Source of the DNA: Campylobacter sp. MIT 97-5078
GTDB lineage: Bacteria > Campylobacterota > Campylobacteria > Campylobacterales > Campylobacteraceae
Assembly (NCBI RefSeq): GCF_006864455.1
Contig: NZ_QHLK01000006.1
Location: 1-64,000, forward strand
DNA length: 64,000 nt
Reading direction: 5' to 3'
Below the pieces are notes generated by a model. It was given only the letters and a program-made list of their open reading frames with translations. It made no database searches and was not told the DNA's origin. Positions 27,275 through 37,975 of the stretch are shown here, one piece after another (within the stretch, counting starts at the first letter, position 1; each line of letters starts with the position of its first letter). A program made the translations under genes and the position numbers.

Positions 27275-30094
27275 TTACTTCTCATTTTTAAGTTCAAGAG
27301 CAAGAAATTTTCCTGTATAAGAGCCGCTTTTTTTATATTCTTTAGCCACTTTTTCTACGCTGCCATGAGCGATGATTTTTCCGCCCTTTACCCCGCCTTC
27401 TGGTCCCATATCTATGAGATAATCAGCGTTTTTAATCACATCTAAATTATGTTCTATGACAAAAACTGAATTTTTAAGATCAACTAAGTGTTGCAAAACT
27501 AAGATGAGTTTATTGACATCTTCAAAATGCAGCCCCGTTGTTGGCTCATCTAAGATATAAAGGGTTTTTCCTGTGTCGCTTCGGCTCAGTTCTTTTGCAA
27601 GCTTTATACGTTGAGCTTCTCCTCCGCTTAAAGTCGTGGCATTTTGCCCTAAGGTAAGATAGTCAAGCCCCACTTTCACAAGAGTATCAAGCTTTTGTTT
27701 GATACGAGGCACAGAAGCAAAAAATTCATTGGCTTCGATTATGCTCATGGCTAAAATATCAGCTATGCTCTTGCCTTTGTATTTGATTTCTAGGGTTGCT
27801 TCATTATATCTTTTACCCTTGCACACATCACAAACGACCATAACATCTGGTAAAAAATGCATTTCTATTTTAATCTCGCCGTCCCCGCTACACTTTTCAC
27901 AGCGTCCGCCTTTGACATTAAAGCTAAAACGTCCAGCCTTATAGCCTCTCATCTTTGCTTCTTTGGTGCTGGCAAAAAGATTTCTTATCTCATCCATCGC
28001 TCCTGTATAAGTGGCTGGATTTGATCTTGGAGTGCGTCCTATTGGGCTTTGATCAAGATAAATCACCTTATCAAGCTTATCAAGTCCTTCAATTTGCACT
28101 CCGCTTAAGGTTTTTACCTTTCTTGCGCGATTTAGTTCTTCTTGAGCAAAAGGAAGTAAGGTTTGAAGTATGAGTGAACTTTTACCAGAGCCTGAAACAC
28201 CTGTAATGGCAACTAAATTTTGCAAAGGAAATCGAGCATTTAAATTTTTGATATTATTGATATTTACATTTTTAAGCTCAAGCCAGTCTTTTTGAGGGCG
28301 GTTTTTAAAATGCTCTATGTTTTTTTTACCATTCATATATAAAGCTGTTTCACTCTTGCTTTTTAAAAGCTCTTTATAAGTGCCAGCAAAAACAACCTCT
28401 CCACCAAATTTACCAGCCTTAGGACCAATATCAACGATAAAATCAGCCTCTTTTATAGTCATTTTATCATGCTCAACTACGATTAAGGTATTGCCCTTAG
28501 CTTGTAAATTTCGTAGTGTTTTAATGAGCTTTTGCGTATCTCTTTCATGAAGTCCTATGCTAGGCTCATCTAAAACGTACATCACTCCACTTAGCCCAGA
28601 GCCAATTTGAGAGGCTATGCGTATGCGTTGAGCCTCGCCTCCGCTAATGGTTCTTGCATCGCGTCCTAAAGAAAGATAGCCTAAGCCCACATCAAAAAGA
28701 AAAAAAAGCCTTTCATTAATCTCTTTTAAAATAGGACTTGCGATGAGTTTTGCTTGTGTATTTAAAGCCTTAAAATGCTTTTCATTTGAAAAAAAACTCA
28801 CACAATCTTCCACACTCATATCTAAAATTTCGCCCAAGCCCTTATTTGCAACCCTTACAGCCAAACTTTCAGGCTTAAGTCTATGTCCGCCACAATCCTT
28901 ACAAATTTTTTCGCTCATAAAGTCTTCTAAATCTCTTTCATCTTTAAGCATATCATAAGCGATTTTTACAACCCCTTCAAAAGTGCGTTTTAGGCGGTGT
29001 TTTTTCCACAAAAAGTTAATTTCTTTAGCATTACCATAAAGCACCAAACGTTTTTCATCTTCACTAAGCTCGCCAAAAGACTTTTTTGTGTTGATTTCAT
29101 TTTGTTCACAAAAGGCAAGCAAAAACTTATAATAATAGCTTTTATTAAAACCATACATGGTTTTAATCGCTCCATTTTCAATACTCAAATTCTCATCAAT
29201 AAGCTTTTTCATATCAAGAGTATAGCGAATTCCAAGCCCATCACAAGTTTCACATGCTCCTTTTGGGGAATTAAAAGAAAAGCTTAAAGGTTCAAGCTCA
29301 TTAAAAGAAATTTTACAATCAAAACAAGCATTATGCTCACTATAATGATAATGCTTACTAATGCCTAGTTCATCAGCATTTAAAACCTCAACTTCAAGCT
29401 CACCATAACTTTCTTGCAAGCCTTTTTCTATATCAGAACTTAAGCGAGCAAGCAAATCATCTTGAATTTCTAAGCGATCAATGACGAGCTTGATGCTGTG
29501 TTTTTTTGTCTTTGAAAGCTCTATTTCTTCATCAAGTCTAACTAAAACTCCATCTATTAAAGCCCTTACATAGCCTTTTGCTACAAGGCTTTCAAGTAAA
29601 TCGTTAAAAGTGCCTTTTTTCTCACGTATAAGTGGAGCGTAAATGATGATTTTAGCTCCATGTGGAAGCTTTAAAATTTCATTACTAATGTCCTGTATAC
29701 TCATGCTAGAAATGGTTTTACCGCATTTGTGGCAGTGTTGAGTGCCTATTCTAGCATATAATAAACGCAAATAATCATAAATTTCTGTGATTGTCCCAAC
29801 TGTGGAGCGAGGATTTTTAGAAGTGGTTTTTTGATCTATGGCTATGGCTGGGGTTAAGCCCTCTATCTTATCAACATCTGGCTTGCCAACTTTATCTAAA
29901 AACTGCCTTGCATATGCACTTAAGCTTTCTATATAACGTCTTTGTCCTTCTGCATAAAGAGTAGCAAAGGCAAGCGTTGATTTACCTGATCCTGAAAGTC
30001 CGGTAAAAACGACAAGCTTATTTTTTGGAAGTTCAAGATTGATATTTTTAAGATTATTTTCCCTTGCACCGATGATTTTTATGCTATCGTTCAT
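27275..30094 (-). CDS. uvrA: Excinuclease ABC subunit A
   Basis: About 939 residues. UvrA recognises bulky DNA damage as a dimer and loads UvrB. It has two ABC ATPase units: Walker A motifs GLSGSGKST and GVSGSGKSS, and signature motifs [11 protein letters not shown] and [11 protein letters not shown]. Zinc modules (CHKCGK, CFDCK...[14 protein letters not shown]...CDVCKG) are in place. The start is set at [13 protein letters not shown], which matches the family and has AAGGA upstream; a 25-codon extension would run into the TSUP permease gene. Confidence 0.95.
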   Translation of the reverse strand: MNDSIKIIGARENNLKNINLELPKNKLVVFTGLSGSGKSTLAFATLYAEGQRRYIESLSAYARQFLDKVGKPDVDKIEGLTPAIAIDQKTTSKNPRSTVGTITEIYDYLRLLYARIGTQHCHKCGKTISSMSIQDISNEILKLPHGAKIIIYAPLIREKKGTFNDLLESLVAKGYVRALIDGVLVRLDEEIELSKTKKHSIKLVIDRLEIQDDLLARLSSDIEKGLQESYGELEVEVLNADELGISKHYHYSEHNACFDCKISFNELEPLSFSFNSPKGACETCDGLGIRYTLDMKKLIDENLSIENGAIKTMYGFNKSYYYKFLLAFCEQNEINTKKSFGELSEDEKRLVLYGNAKEINFLWKKHRLKRTFEGVVKIAYDMLKDERDLEDFMSEKICKDCGGHRLKPESLAVRVANKGLGEILDMSVEDCVSFFSNEKHFKALNTQAKLIASPILKEINERLFFLFDVGLGYLSLGRDARTISGGEAQRIRIASQIGSGLSGVMYVLDEPSIGLHERDTQKLIKTLRNLQAKGNTLIVVEHDKMTIKEADFIVDIGPKAGKFGGEVVFAGTYKELLKSKSETALYMNGKKNIEHFKNRPQKDWLELKNVNINNIKNLNARFPLQNLVAITGVSGSGKSSLILQTLLPFAQEELNRARKVKTLSGVQIEGLDKLDKVIYLDQSPIGRTPRSNPATYTGAMDEIRNLFASTKEAKMRGYKAGRFSFNVKGGRCEKCSGDGEIKIEMHFLPDVMVVCDVCKGKRYNEATLEIKYKGKSIADILAMSIIEANEFFASVPRIKQKLDTLVKVGLDYLTLGQNATTLSGGEAQRIKLAKELSRSDTGKTLYILDEPTTGLHFEDVNKLILVLQHLVDLKNSVFVIEHNLDVIKNADYLIDMGPEGGVKGGKIIAHGSVEKVAKEYKKSGSYTGKFLALELKNEK

Positions 30095-30143
30095 TTTATA
30101 ATCCTTAATTTCAAAGCTGCTATTGTAGCATAAAATCCTTTCT

Positions 30144-30941
30144 TTAAAGCGAAAAAGAGATGATACCAAGCTTGCGAAGTAAAGAAATTCCAGTCAGGCT
30201 TATAGAAAGGATGTAAATGGCTAAAAGTGCTTTTTTGTGTGCGTCAAGTTTCATATTTTGGACTATTTTAATACCTAAATAAACGCCTAACATAGAGCCT
30301 AAGCCTATGATGATACCATTTTTTACCACACTTTCATCAATAACGCCTTGAGTAACAAAGCTTATTGTGCCTGAAACGCTTGCAAAAATTACAAAAAAAA
30401 GCGATAAAGAGACTACTCTTTTACTATCATAGCCCAAAAAATACCCTAAAATAGAAGCGATTAAAAGCCCACCACCTATACCCAAAGATATGGCAAAAAC
30501 GCCTGTGAAAATCCCAGCACACACAAGTATGAAATTCTTTAAGAACTTCCCTTTTTGTTCCGAGTTTATAGGATTTTGTATGCTAAAGGCGTATTTGAGA
30601 AAAAAGACTATATTGATGCACAAAAATACAGCTGTTAGGGTAATGTCTGTGAAAAAATTCACTACAACCCCACTAAAACTTGCCCCAATAATACCGCCAA
30701 GTCCGACAAAAAGTCCGTCTTTGAGATTTAAATTCTTTTTTTTGTAGTTGATATATGAGCCAAAAACCGAAGCAAAGATCATTTGCACCACAGACATAGC
30801 AATAGCATGATGAGAGCTAAGTCCTAAAATCAAAGTAAAAGGCACGATAATCATACCCCCACCTATACCAAAAAGCCCGGAAGCTATGCCTGAAATAATG
30901 CCGATAAAGACATATGCAAGATCAAAACCAAAGATTTCCAT
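30144..30941 (-). CDS. TSUP-family (TauE/SafE) membrane permease
   Basis: 265 residues with about eight membrane segments in two similar halves. The repeated motif GIGGGMIIVPF near the N-terminus and GIGGGLLIASILGYFLG in the second half are the hallmark of the TauE/SafE (4-toluene sulfonate uptake) family, which moves sulfite, sulfoacetate or related anions. The substrate is unknown. It lies just upstream of uvrA, as in C. jejuni. Confidence 0.85.
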   Translation of the reverse strand: MEIFGFDLAYVFIGIISGIASGLFGIGGGMIIVPFTLILGLSSHHAIAMSVVQMIFASVFGSYINYKKKNLNLKDGLFVGLGGIIGASFSGVVVNFFTDITLTAVFLCINIVFFLKYAFSIQNPINSEQKGKFLKNFILVCAGIFTGVFAISLGIGGGLLIASILGYFLGYDSKRVVSLSLFFVIFASVSGTISFVTQGVIDESVVKNGIIIGLGSMLGVYLGIKIVQNMKLDAHKKALLAIYILSISLTGISLLRKLGIISFSL

Positions 30942-31074
30942 ATAAACTCCAATTCATTCAAAATCTAAATTCTAACGCAGTCAAAGTAAAAAGCTACTTA
31001 AGCGTGCAAAAAAAACTTATGATTTTGCTAAGTTTAAACCTTATCTTCGATCGTAAAATTTGTAAAAACAATGT

Positions 31075-32722
31075 CTAAACTTTATTCTTAAATTCTCTTT
31101 TTAACCTTTTACTTTCAAAATAAAACTTCACATACCCACCTTTATACCAAGTTTTATCAGCCTGCATTAAAGCAAGTCCAAGCTTATAAGTAAGGCATTG
31201 CTTTTCTTGTAAAGCTTCTTTATAGTCCGGATAGTTTTCTAAGGGAGGAAGTTTTAAATTTGGATTTTTAGCAATAGCATTTTGATATTTCTTAAGTTCA
31301 AAACTATGCTGTGCTTTTGTATAGCTTAAGATAAAAGGCATTCTAAGATATCCAAGCAAAGACTTTGAGCTGATAATCAAAGCAAGTCCTAGTTTGTAGG
31401 CTAAATGTTTATGCACTCTTGCTTTGGCTAAGTTTAAATTTTCATTAAATCTTTTAAGCTCGTTGATTTGGTTTTGCAATGGAGTAAGCTTTATTGGATC
31501 TGTTCGGATACAATACTCATCGATGATTTCTTTGTATAACTCAATAGGCGGTATGAGATGATCGAAGTTGTATTCTTTGGGGATTTGTGTATCTTTTTCA
31601 GCCAAAGCATTAAAATCAATTTGTTCTTGGTGGAAATTTCCATCATTTTTGGCAAGAAAAAAAGCTATTATATCACAGAAGTTGATTTGCTTAGATTTAT
31701 CACTCCATGTAATAACGTGAACATTCTTTTCTTTAAAAGATGAATTATTTTTATTGATTCCTATAAAAGTTGGATAATCAATCTTAAAATTTAAATTTAA
31801 ATTAATAAATTGTTTCAGAAACGATGCTTCCTTTGTAATGGTTTGAATCTTGTTATAGAAAGCTAAACTAGAATAGATATATAAACACTCGTTCCAATTT
31901 GCTGGTGGATTAAATTTTTCTTTCCATTGGCTTGCATTGTTCCAACTATGAATACCTAAAAGTGTGCAGTTGTTAAATTGTTGAGTAAATTTAAGCCGTG
32001 TGTTTGAATTTATTCTATAGATATCTTCATCATACATTGAATTTTTCATATTTGTTTTGATAAGTTCTCCGCAAATAATTTTCATATCTTTAGGTGTGCA
32101 TATTTTAAATGAGGGATTATCGTTGCAAAAATCTGTTTTGGGGAGCTTAAAATTTTGAATTGATTGTATGATATTTTTACCTAATTCCCGCATGATGAAC
32201 TCAAATTGATGAATTCCTCCATCAAATCTTCTACCAAATTCTTCCAAATGGTGTTTTTCAAAGTATTTACGCATATCTACAAAATTTAAGCCATATTCAA
32301 GACAAAGTTTTTTATGAATATAATTGATTGTATTGTGTGGGCTATTGTCTTTTATAAAATACTCAGCTAAATATAAAACTAGAATTTTTTTGTTCAGTGA
32401 AGCAAGATGTTTGTAAAGCCAGCATATATCTCTATAGATATTGCTTATAGAAAGATCACAATGAACAAAAACTTCATGAAGTTCATTGACATTTGACTCT
32501 GTAATGATAAGTTCAGTATTTTTGAGGAGTTCTTTGTGACGGATAATTTCGTATAGATTTTGTAGAGCTGTGCTTCCACCAAGGGCAAGATTATAAAACT
32601 CTAAGCCCCCCCCCCCCAGTATCACTAGAATTTAAGATATCAATACCTTCTTTTAATCCCTTTTGCAAGCCATTTACCATTATGGAATTGCTTCCACCAA
32701 GCAAGATAACATTCTTTTTCAT
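31075..32722 (-). CDS. Phase-variable SGNH-hydrolase-like protein, OFF as sequenced
   Basis: ATG at 32722 follows an AAGGA site and starts MKKNVILLGGSNSIMVNGLQ. At codon 36 the frame enters a run of 12 G and ends after 43 codons. With 11 (or 8 or 14) G the frame would continue as GLEFYNLALGG to the stop at 31075, giving 548 residues. The LLGGSNS and NLALGGS blocks and the alternating strand/helix N-terminus resemble SGNH/GDSL hydrolases, some of which act on surface glycans. The C-terminal ~170 residues contain two similar units (LAYKLGLALI and LTYKLGLALM). A shorter product from GTG at 32625 is possible. Confidence 0.75.
32606..32617 (-). repeat. Poly-G contingency tract (12 G on the coding strand)
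   Basis: Twelve C on the plus strand, 12 G on the coding strand of the SGNH-like gene. It lies within codons, not in a promoter, so slipped-strand changes alter the reading frame. It is the only G/C homopolymer longer than about six that I saw in the window. Confidence 0.93.
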
Positions 32723-32792
32723 TTTTTTTATCCTTAAAAAATTTAAAAATCAAAAGTGATTATACCAAAAAAAGTGAAATTTCAAATTTTGC

Positions 32793-35700
32793 TTAAACCT
32801 TTTTTCTTTCATAAATCCTTCTTAAACGCACATCAAGCTTGTATGCAAAGGAAAATAAAGCCGGCACCACGAGCAAGGTGAGTATGGTTGAGCTAATAAG
32901 CCCAAAGATCACAGCTATAGCCATAGGTGAGTTTCCCTCATAGCCTGAACCTCTACTTAAGGCAAGTGGAAGCATAGCAAAAATCATCGCTAAAGTTGTC
33001 ATTAAAATTGCTCTAAGTCTTTGTTTTCCAGCCTCTATAAGAGCATCATCAGCTTTTAAGCCCTCATGGCACTTTTGATTTGCCACATCAACAAGCAAGA
33101 TAGCATTTTTACCTACCATACCAAAAAGCAAGATGATCGCTATTAGCACGAAAAGCGAGAAAGAATTTCCTGTGATAAACAGCCCCAAACACGCCCCAGC
33201 AAAGGCTAAAGGCATCGTAAGCATAATGATAAAAGGCAAGATCAAGCTTTCATATAAAGCTGCTAAAACAAGATAAATCAACACCAAAGCTAAAGCTACA
33301 ACAATGATAAAGCCATGAATGGTTTCGCCAAGCATTCTAATAAAACCAGAAAAAGTATAGTTTAAATTTGAGTTTTGGCCTAGAATTTCATCTATATTTG
33401 ATATAAGCAGGTTTTGCACGCTACCTAAGGACAACTCTCCATTGCTTGCAGTGATCTTAACACTGCGGTTTTTGTTATAGCGATTTATCGTGCCCAAATC
33501 CTCTTTATATACAAAATCAGCTATACTCGCAAGGCTTAAAACAAGTCCATCATTGTTCTTAATCTCTATTTTTTCAAGAGCTTTTATATCTTGTTTAAAT
33601 TTTTCATCAAAAGAAAGCACCACTTCATCTTTAAAATCCCCAACACTCATACTTGCAACACTAAGCTGCCCAAAAGAGTAACCAAGCACGCCAGCAGCAT
33701 ACTCAGGATTGACATTAAGCTTTTTAGCAAGCTCTTTGTTAATACTTACAGCTACCTCACCCTTTTTAGAATTTGCATTATCATCTATATCGCTGATGAA
33801 TTTATTGCTTGCTAGCACAGCTTTTGCTCGCTCGCTCGCCCTTAAAAGCTCGTTTATATCATCACCTAGCAAGACAAATTGCACCGGCTCATCAATTCCA
33901 GCCCCTTCAAATTTAGGCAAGGATAGGACTTTGATCTTTAAGTTTTCATTGTGTAGTTTTTGGCGGTATTCATTGATAATGGCTGGTTGTCTTTTATCCC
34001 TATCACCAAGTGGCTTAAGTTTGACATAAATTTTAGCTTTTTTACTTTCTTTGGCGTCATTATACCCTAAAAGCAAATACGCGTATTCTACTCTTTTATC
34101 GCTTTTTACCATTCTTAGTATTTCTTGAGCGATATTTTGCATAGCTTCCAAGCTTGCACTTTGCTTATGTTCAAGTTGAATTTGAAACTCTGCGTCATCT
34201 TCTTCTGGTAAAAAATCAAGTCCAAGCCTGCTTGCTAAGAAAAAACACACAGCGATGATAGCAAAGCTTGAAAGTATGAATTTTCCTTTGTTTTTAAGGA
34301 TTTTGCTAAGTAGGCTTTGATAACTTTGTTCTATATTTTCAAAGAATTTTTCACTTTTTTGATAAAACTTGCTTTGGGCTGGGTTTAAAAAGCGAGCACA
34401 AAGGCTAGGGATTAAAAATACTGCTACCAAGAAGCTTACCACAACCCCGCACGCAACACTTATGCCAAGAGCATTAAAAAATAAGCCAGGCACAGAGTCC
34501 ATAAAAGAAATAGGGATAAAAACGCATAAAAGCACCACGCTAATGCTAAGCACGCTAAAACCTATCTCGCTAATGCCCTCAAAAGCAGCTTGCAATGGGC
34601 TTAAAGTAGTGATTTTTTTTGAAATATGTTCAATCACCACTATAGCATCATCAACAAAAATGCCAATACTAAGCGTTAAAGCAATGAAAGTCAGGCGGTT
34701 TAGATCAAAGCCAAGTTTATCGATAAGAAAAAAAGTCGCGATAATAGAACAAGGTATAGCAATGCTTGCGATGATAGTTGCACTTAAATTTCGCAAAAAC
34801 AAAAACACAATAACCATCGTTAAAATGACGCCTAAAATAAGATCAAAGATCACTTGCATAAGGTGCTTGCTGATATTTTCGCTTTTATCATACACCACTT
34901 TTACGCTCAAATCAGCTCCAGCAAGCCTTTCAAACTCGCCTAGCTTTGCCTTGACATTTCTAATCGCTTCAAGAGCATTATAACCACTGATCTTGTTTAT
35001 CTCAAGCAAAACTCCATTTTGTCCTTCAAAAAAAGCTTCTTGCTTAGCATCTTCATAGCCTTGCTCTATGTTTGCAACATCGTTTAAAAAAACACCCGGC
35101 ATAAGTCTGATTTGCCCTAATTCTTTAAGACTTGTCGCTTCAAAATAGCCCTTGATAATGAAATTTTCTTTCTCATTTTCTAGCTCGCCTAAGGCTTGTT
35201 TGAAGTTTTGACTTTGAATGATTTGTGCGATATCAAAGGCGTTAAGGTGGTATTTGCTAAGTTTTTCTGGATCAAGTTTTATGCGAATTTGAGGTTTTAA
35301 AAAGCCTATGGTTTCGATCTTGCCAATGCCCAAAATGCGTTGTAAGAAAGGCTTTAATTTCTCATCAACGCTTCTCATTAAATGAAGGCTATCTTTGCTT
35401 TTTGAGGAGATAAAAAGACTGATAATACTTCCTGCATCTGATGAAATTTTTTCTATCTTTGGCTTTACGCTAAGACTTAAAGCACCTATCTTATCACGCA
35501 CATCATTTGCTGCGATTTCAAGGTCTTTGCTAAGCTCAAATTCAACCACACTTATACTAAAATTATCATAACTTGCTGAGCTTATATTTTTAATGCCATC
35601 AATATCGCTGATAGCATTTTCAATCTCTTTAGTGATCTTACTTTCTATAAAACTTAAATCTCCACTCGTAGCTGCTGTGATCTTAATCAAAGGGATATTT

Positions 35701-35813
35701 ACTCTTGGATATAAATTTATAGGCATAGAAAAGGCTGAAATGAGTCCAAAGATAATTAAAGCAACAAAAAACATCAAGGTCGCGATAGGGCGGTTAATGG
35801 CTAGCTTATACAT
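32793..35813 (-). CDS. cmeF: RND efflux transporter CmeF
   Basis: 1006 residues, the usual RND length: 12 membrane segments with two large periplasmic loops after segments 1 and 7. Proton-relay and hallmark residues include GIFVDDAIVVIEH in segment 4 and GMVGKNAILLVD in segment 10. CmeF is the inner-membrane pump of the CmeDEF system, the second Campylobacter multidrug RND pump. The adjacent membrane-fusion and outer-membrane genes and lepA reproduce the C. jejuni cmeDEF locus order. Confidence 0.92.
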   Translation of the reverse strand: MYKLAINRPIATLMFFVALIIFGLISAFSMPINLYPRVNIPLIKITAATSGDLSFIESKITKEIENAISDIDGIKNISSASYDNFSISVVEFELSKDLEIAANDVRDKIGALSLSVKPKIEKISSDAGSIISLFISSKSKDSLHLMRSVDEKLKPFLQRILGIGKIETIGFLKPQIRIKLDPEKLSKYHLNAFDIAQIIQSQNFKQALGELENEKENFIIKGYFEATSLKELGQIRLMPGVFLNDVANIEQGYEDAKQEAFFEGQNGVLLEINKISGYNALEAIRNVKAKLGEFERLAGADLSVKVVYDKSENISKHLMQVIFDLILGVILTMVIVFLFLRNLSATIIASIAIPCSIIATFFLIDKLGFDLNRLTFIALTLSIGIFVDDAIVVIEHISKKITTLSPLQAAFEGISEIGFSVLSISVVLLCVFIPISFMDSVPGLFFNALGISVACGVVVSFLVAVFLIPSLCARFLNPAQSKFYQKSEKFFENIEQSYQSLLSKILKNKGKFILSSFAIIAVCFFLASRLGLDFLPEEDDAEFQIQLEHKQSASLEAMQNIAQEILRMVKSDKRVEYAYLLLGYNDAKESKKAKIYVKLKPLGDRDKRQPAIINEYRQKLHNENLKIKVLSLPKFEGAGIDEPVQFVLLGDDINELLRASERAKAVLASNKFISDIDDNANSKKGEVAVSINKELAKKLNVNPEYAAGVLGYSFGQLSVASMSVGDFKDEVVLSFDEKFKQDIKALEKIEIKNNDGLVLSLASIADFVYKEDLGTINRYNKNRSVKITASNGELSLGSVQNLLISNIDEILGQNSNLNYTFSGFIRMLGETIHGFIIVVALALVLIYLVLAALYESLILPFIIMLTMPLAFAGACLGLFITGNSFSLFVLIAIILLFGMVGKNAILLVDVANQKCHEGLKADDALIEAGKQRLRAILMTTLAMIFAMLPLALSRGSGYEGNSPMAIAVIFGLISSTILTLLVVPALFSFAYKLDVRLRRIYERKKV

Positions 35814-35816
35814 GTC

Positions 35817-36554
35817 TTACTCGGCGATAATAACGCCTTCTCCAAAAAGTCCGGGTGTAAGATGAGAGCTTTTTACTTCTGCAAAAATTTTCCTTGTTTT
35901 TATATCTATACTAGGATATATAAGGCTGATTTTGGCATTTTGCTCTTTATCTTGCCCTTTAAGTTTAAAACGATAATTTTGTCCCACTTTAACCCTATCT
36001 TTATATTTCTCATCAAAACTGATTACAAGTTTTACTTCTGGATAAGAATAAATCTCAAGTACAGCTTGAGAAATCGCAGCGACCCCTTGTCCAAGTTCAA
36101 CAAATTTAGCCGCTATAATGCCATCAAATGGAGCTTTTAAGTTTTTTTTATCAAGTAAGTTTTCATAATATTTAACATTGATCTTCGCACTCTCAAGCTC
36201 TAAACCTGCACGTTTAAAGCTTGCTTCCATATCCTCAAAGCTTTGTGTATCGATCATACTTTGCACCTCTTTAAATTTATCCATCTTACTTTGTGCATTT
36301 TTAAAGGCTATTTCCGCAAGTGCAAGTCTATTTTGTGCGTTTTGTAAGCCTATGAGCTCACTTGAGTTTTCAAGTATGATTAAAATATCGCCCTTTTTTA
36401 CCACACTTGAAGGCTCTACTTTGATTTCCTTGACTATGCCATTACTTTCAAAGGCAAGCTTGCTTTGATGAAGGGCATATACATCAAAGCTTGCATAAAT
36501 TTCCTCAGCCTTTAAGTTTAAAACAGCAAAAAATAAACATAAAACTTTTTTCAT
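35817..36554 (-). CDS. cmeE: RND efflux periplasmic adaptor CmeE
   Basis: 245 residues. A signal peptide (KKVLCLFFAVLNLKA) is followed by a short HlyD/AcrA-type adaptor: lipoyl half-motifs (NGIVKEIKVEPSSVVKKGDIL and APFDGIIAAKFVELGQGV) around a helical hairpin. It is unusually short for an adaptor, as is C. jejuni CmeE. Its start overlaps the cmeD stop (ATGA), and it ends three bases before the cmeF start. Confidence 0.9.
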   Translation of the reverse strand: MKKVLCLFFAVLNLKAEEIYASFDVYALHQSKLAFESNGIVKEIKVEPSSVVKKGDILIILENSSELIGLQNAQNRLALAEIAFKNAQSKMDKFKEVQSMIDTQSFEDMEASFKRAGLELESAKINVKYYENLLDKKNLKAPFDGIIAAKFVELGQGVAAISQAVLEIYSYPEVKLVISFDEKYKDRVKVGQNYRFKLKGQDKEQNAKISLIYPSIDIKTRKIFAEVKSSHLTPGLFGEGVIIAE

Positions 36555-37822
36555 GAAGCTATCCTTTCTTTTATGTTTATGCCAGCATTAAAATAATACC
36601 TTGCCTTAGCGATTTCAAATTCATTTTTCACAAGTTCTAAATTTGCCCTTGTTTGAAAAAGATTTTCTAAGCTTTGAAGGTATTCAGTATAAGATTTCAA
36701 ACCAGCTTTATATTTTTTATCCACACTTTCAAAAGCGAGCTTGCTTGCATTTAAGCTTAGTTCAAGGGCATTGATTTGTTCTTTTAAAACTTTAAGTTCA
36801 TCGATAAGATAGTTTAATTCAAGTCTGTTTTTTCTTTGCGTATAAGTAGCGTTTAAGCTCATCATTTGCACTTCAAGTCGTGCAGCTTCAACTTTAGCCT
36901 TTGTTGCACCAAAATCAAAAATTTTCCATTCAAAGCCAAGTATGAATTGATTGCTTATTGAGTGTTTTTGCAAGTATTTGTTTGCAAAGTCTTGTAAAGG
37001 CAAGATGGGCGAATTTGGTATATCAATATCAAAGTTATTTTGATAAAAACCAAGATTATTCTGCACGAAAAAACGCGGAAAATATTCAGCCCTTACGCTT
37101 TGAAGTTGGTGTTTTGCAAGCATGCTTTGTTCTTGTGCGATAGTGATTTCAAGCGAATTTGAGCTTTGATAACCCGGTTCTTTAAGGCTTGCATTGCCTT
37201 GCGGGATAAAGTTTTGTCCGCAAAGCTCTTGGATATTTTTTGAAATTTCAAGTAATTGAAGCTTATTTTTAGCCAGCTCAAGTTTGACAAGAGCAACTTT
37301 TGCTCTTATGCTTTCAAGCTCTTCTTTTGAGCTTAAGCCAGTTTTATAAAAGGCTTCAAGGCGTTTGAGATTTTCATTTAAAAAAAGCTCTTTTTGCTCG
37401 CTCGCTTTAATCAACGCCTGCACACTTTGATAGTTTAAAAACAAGGTGCTTGCTTGAAAAAAGAGATAGTTTTTGCTGTATTCTTCATTGAGTTTGGCAA
37501 GCTTATGTAAGCTTTCAAGGCTTTTTAGCTTCGCCTCCCTTCCTCCTGCATCATACAGCAAGACATTCAAAGAAAGCTTTGTATATAAGCTCTCTTTAGG
37601 ATCGATGATGAAACGATCTTTATTATTCGCAACATACGCTCCTTGCATACTCAAGCTCGGCAGATAAGCTTTAAATGCAGCCTGCTTTTCTTCATAAGCT
37701 TTTTGACTTTGTAATTCTTTAGTTAAATACATTTCATTTTTTAAGCTCAGTTCGATGAGCTCGTTTAAATTTGAAGCGCTTAAAAATAAAGGCAAAATGC
37801 TAACAAAGAGCCATTTTTTCAC
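36551..37822 (-). CDS. cmeD: RND efflux outer-membrane channel CmeD (TolC-like)
   Basis: 423 residues. A signal peptide (KKWLFVSILPLFLSASN) precedes two TolC-type repeats rich in long helices (for example LNANYTQ-like and LESLENLFQTRANLELVKNEFEIAKARY at the C-terminus). First gene of cmeDEF; lepA is divergent, 153 bases away, so the promoter lies in that gap. Confidence 0.88.
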   Translation of the reverse strand: MKKWLFVSILPLFLSASNLNELIELSLKNEMYLTKELQSQKAYEEKQAAFKAYLPSLSMQGAYVANNKDRFIIDPKESLYTKLSLNVLLYDAGGREAKLKSLESLHKLAKLNEEYSKNYLFFQASTLFLNYQSVQALIKASEQKELFLNENLKRLEAFYKTGLSSKEELESIRAKVALVKLELAKNKLQLLEISKNIQELCGQNFIPQGNASLKEPGYQSSNSLEITIAQEQSMLAKHQLQSVRAEYFPRFFVQNNLGFYQNNFDIDIPNSPILPLQDFANKYLQKHSISNQFILGFEWKIFDFGATKAKVEAARLEVQMMSLNATYTQRKNRLELNYLIDELKVLKEQINALELSLNASKLAFESVDKKYKAGLKSYTEYLQSLENLFQTRANLELVKNEFEIAKARYYFNAGINIKERIAS

Positions 37823-37975
37823 TTAATATTTTCCTTAGTGGGCTAATTTTAAGCTAAAGTATAAAGCATTTTCACTTTTAATCCACTTAGTTTTAGTATG
37901 AAATTTCAAAGAAAATTAATTCATCTTTTGCTACAATGCACTTTTTAAAAACTTCAAATTTAGGCTTTATCATCG

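Noticed and set aside
34369-34983. 204-codon plus-strand frame inside cmeF
   Set aside because: Antisense to a well-supported RND transporter gene; long open frames opposite real genes are common at this codon use.
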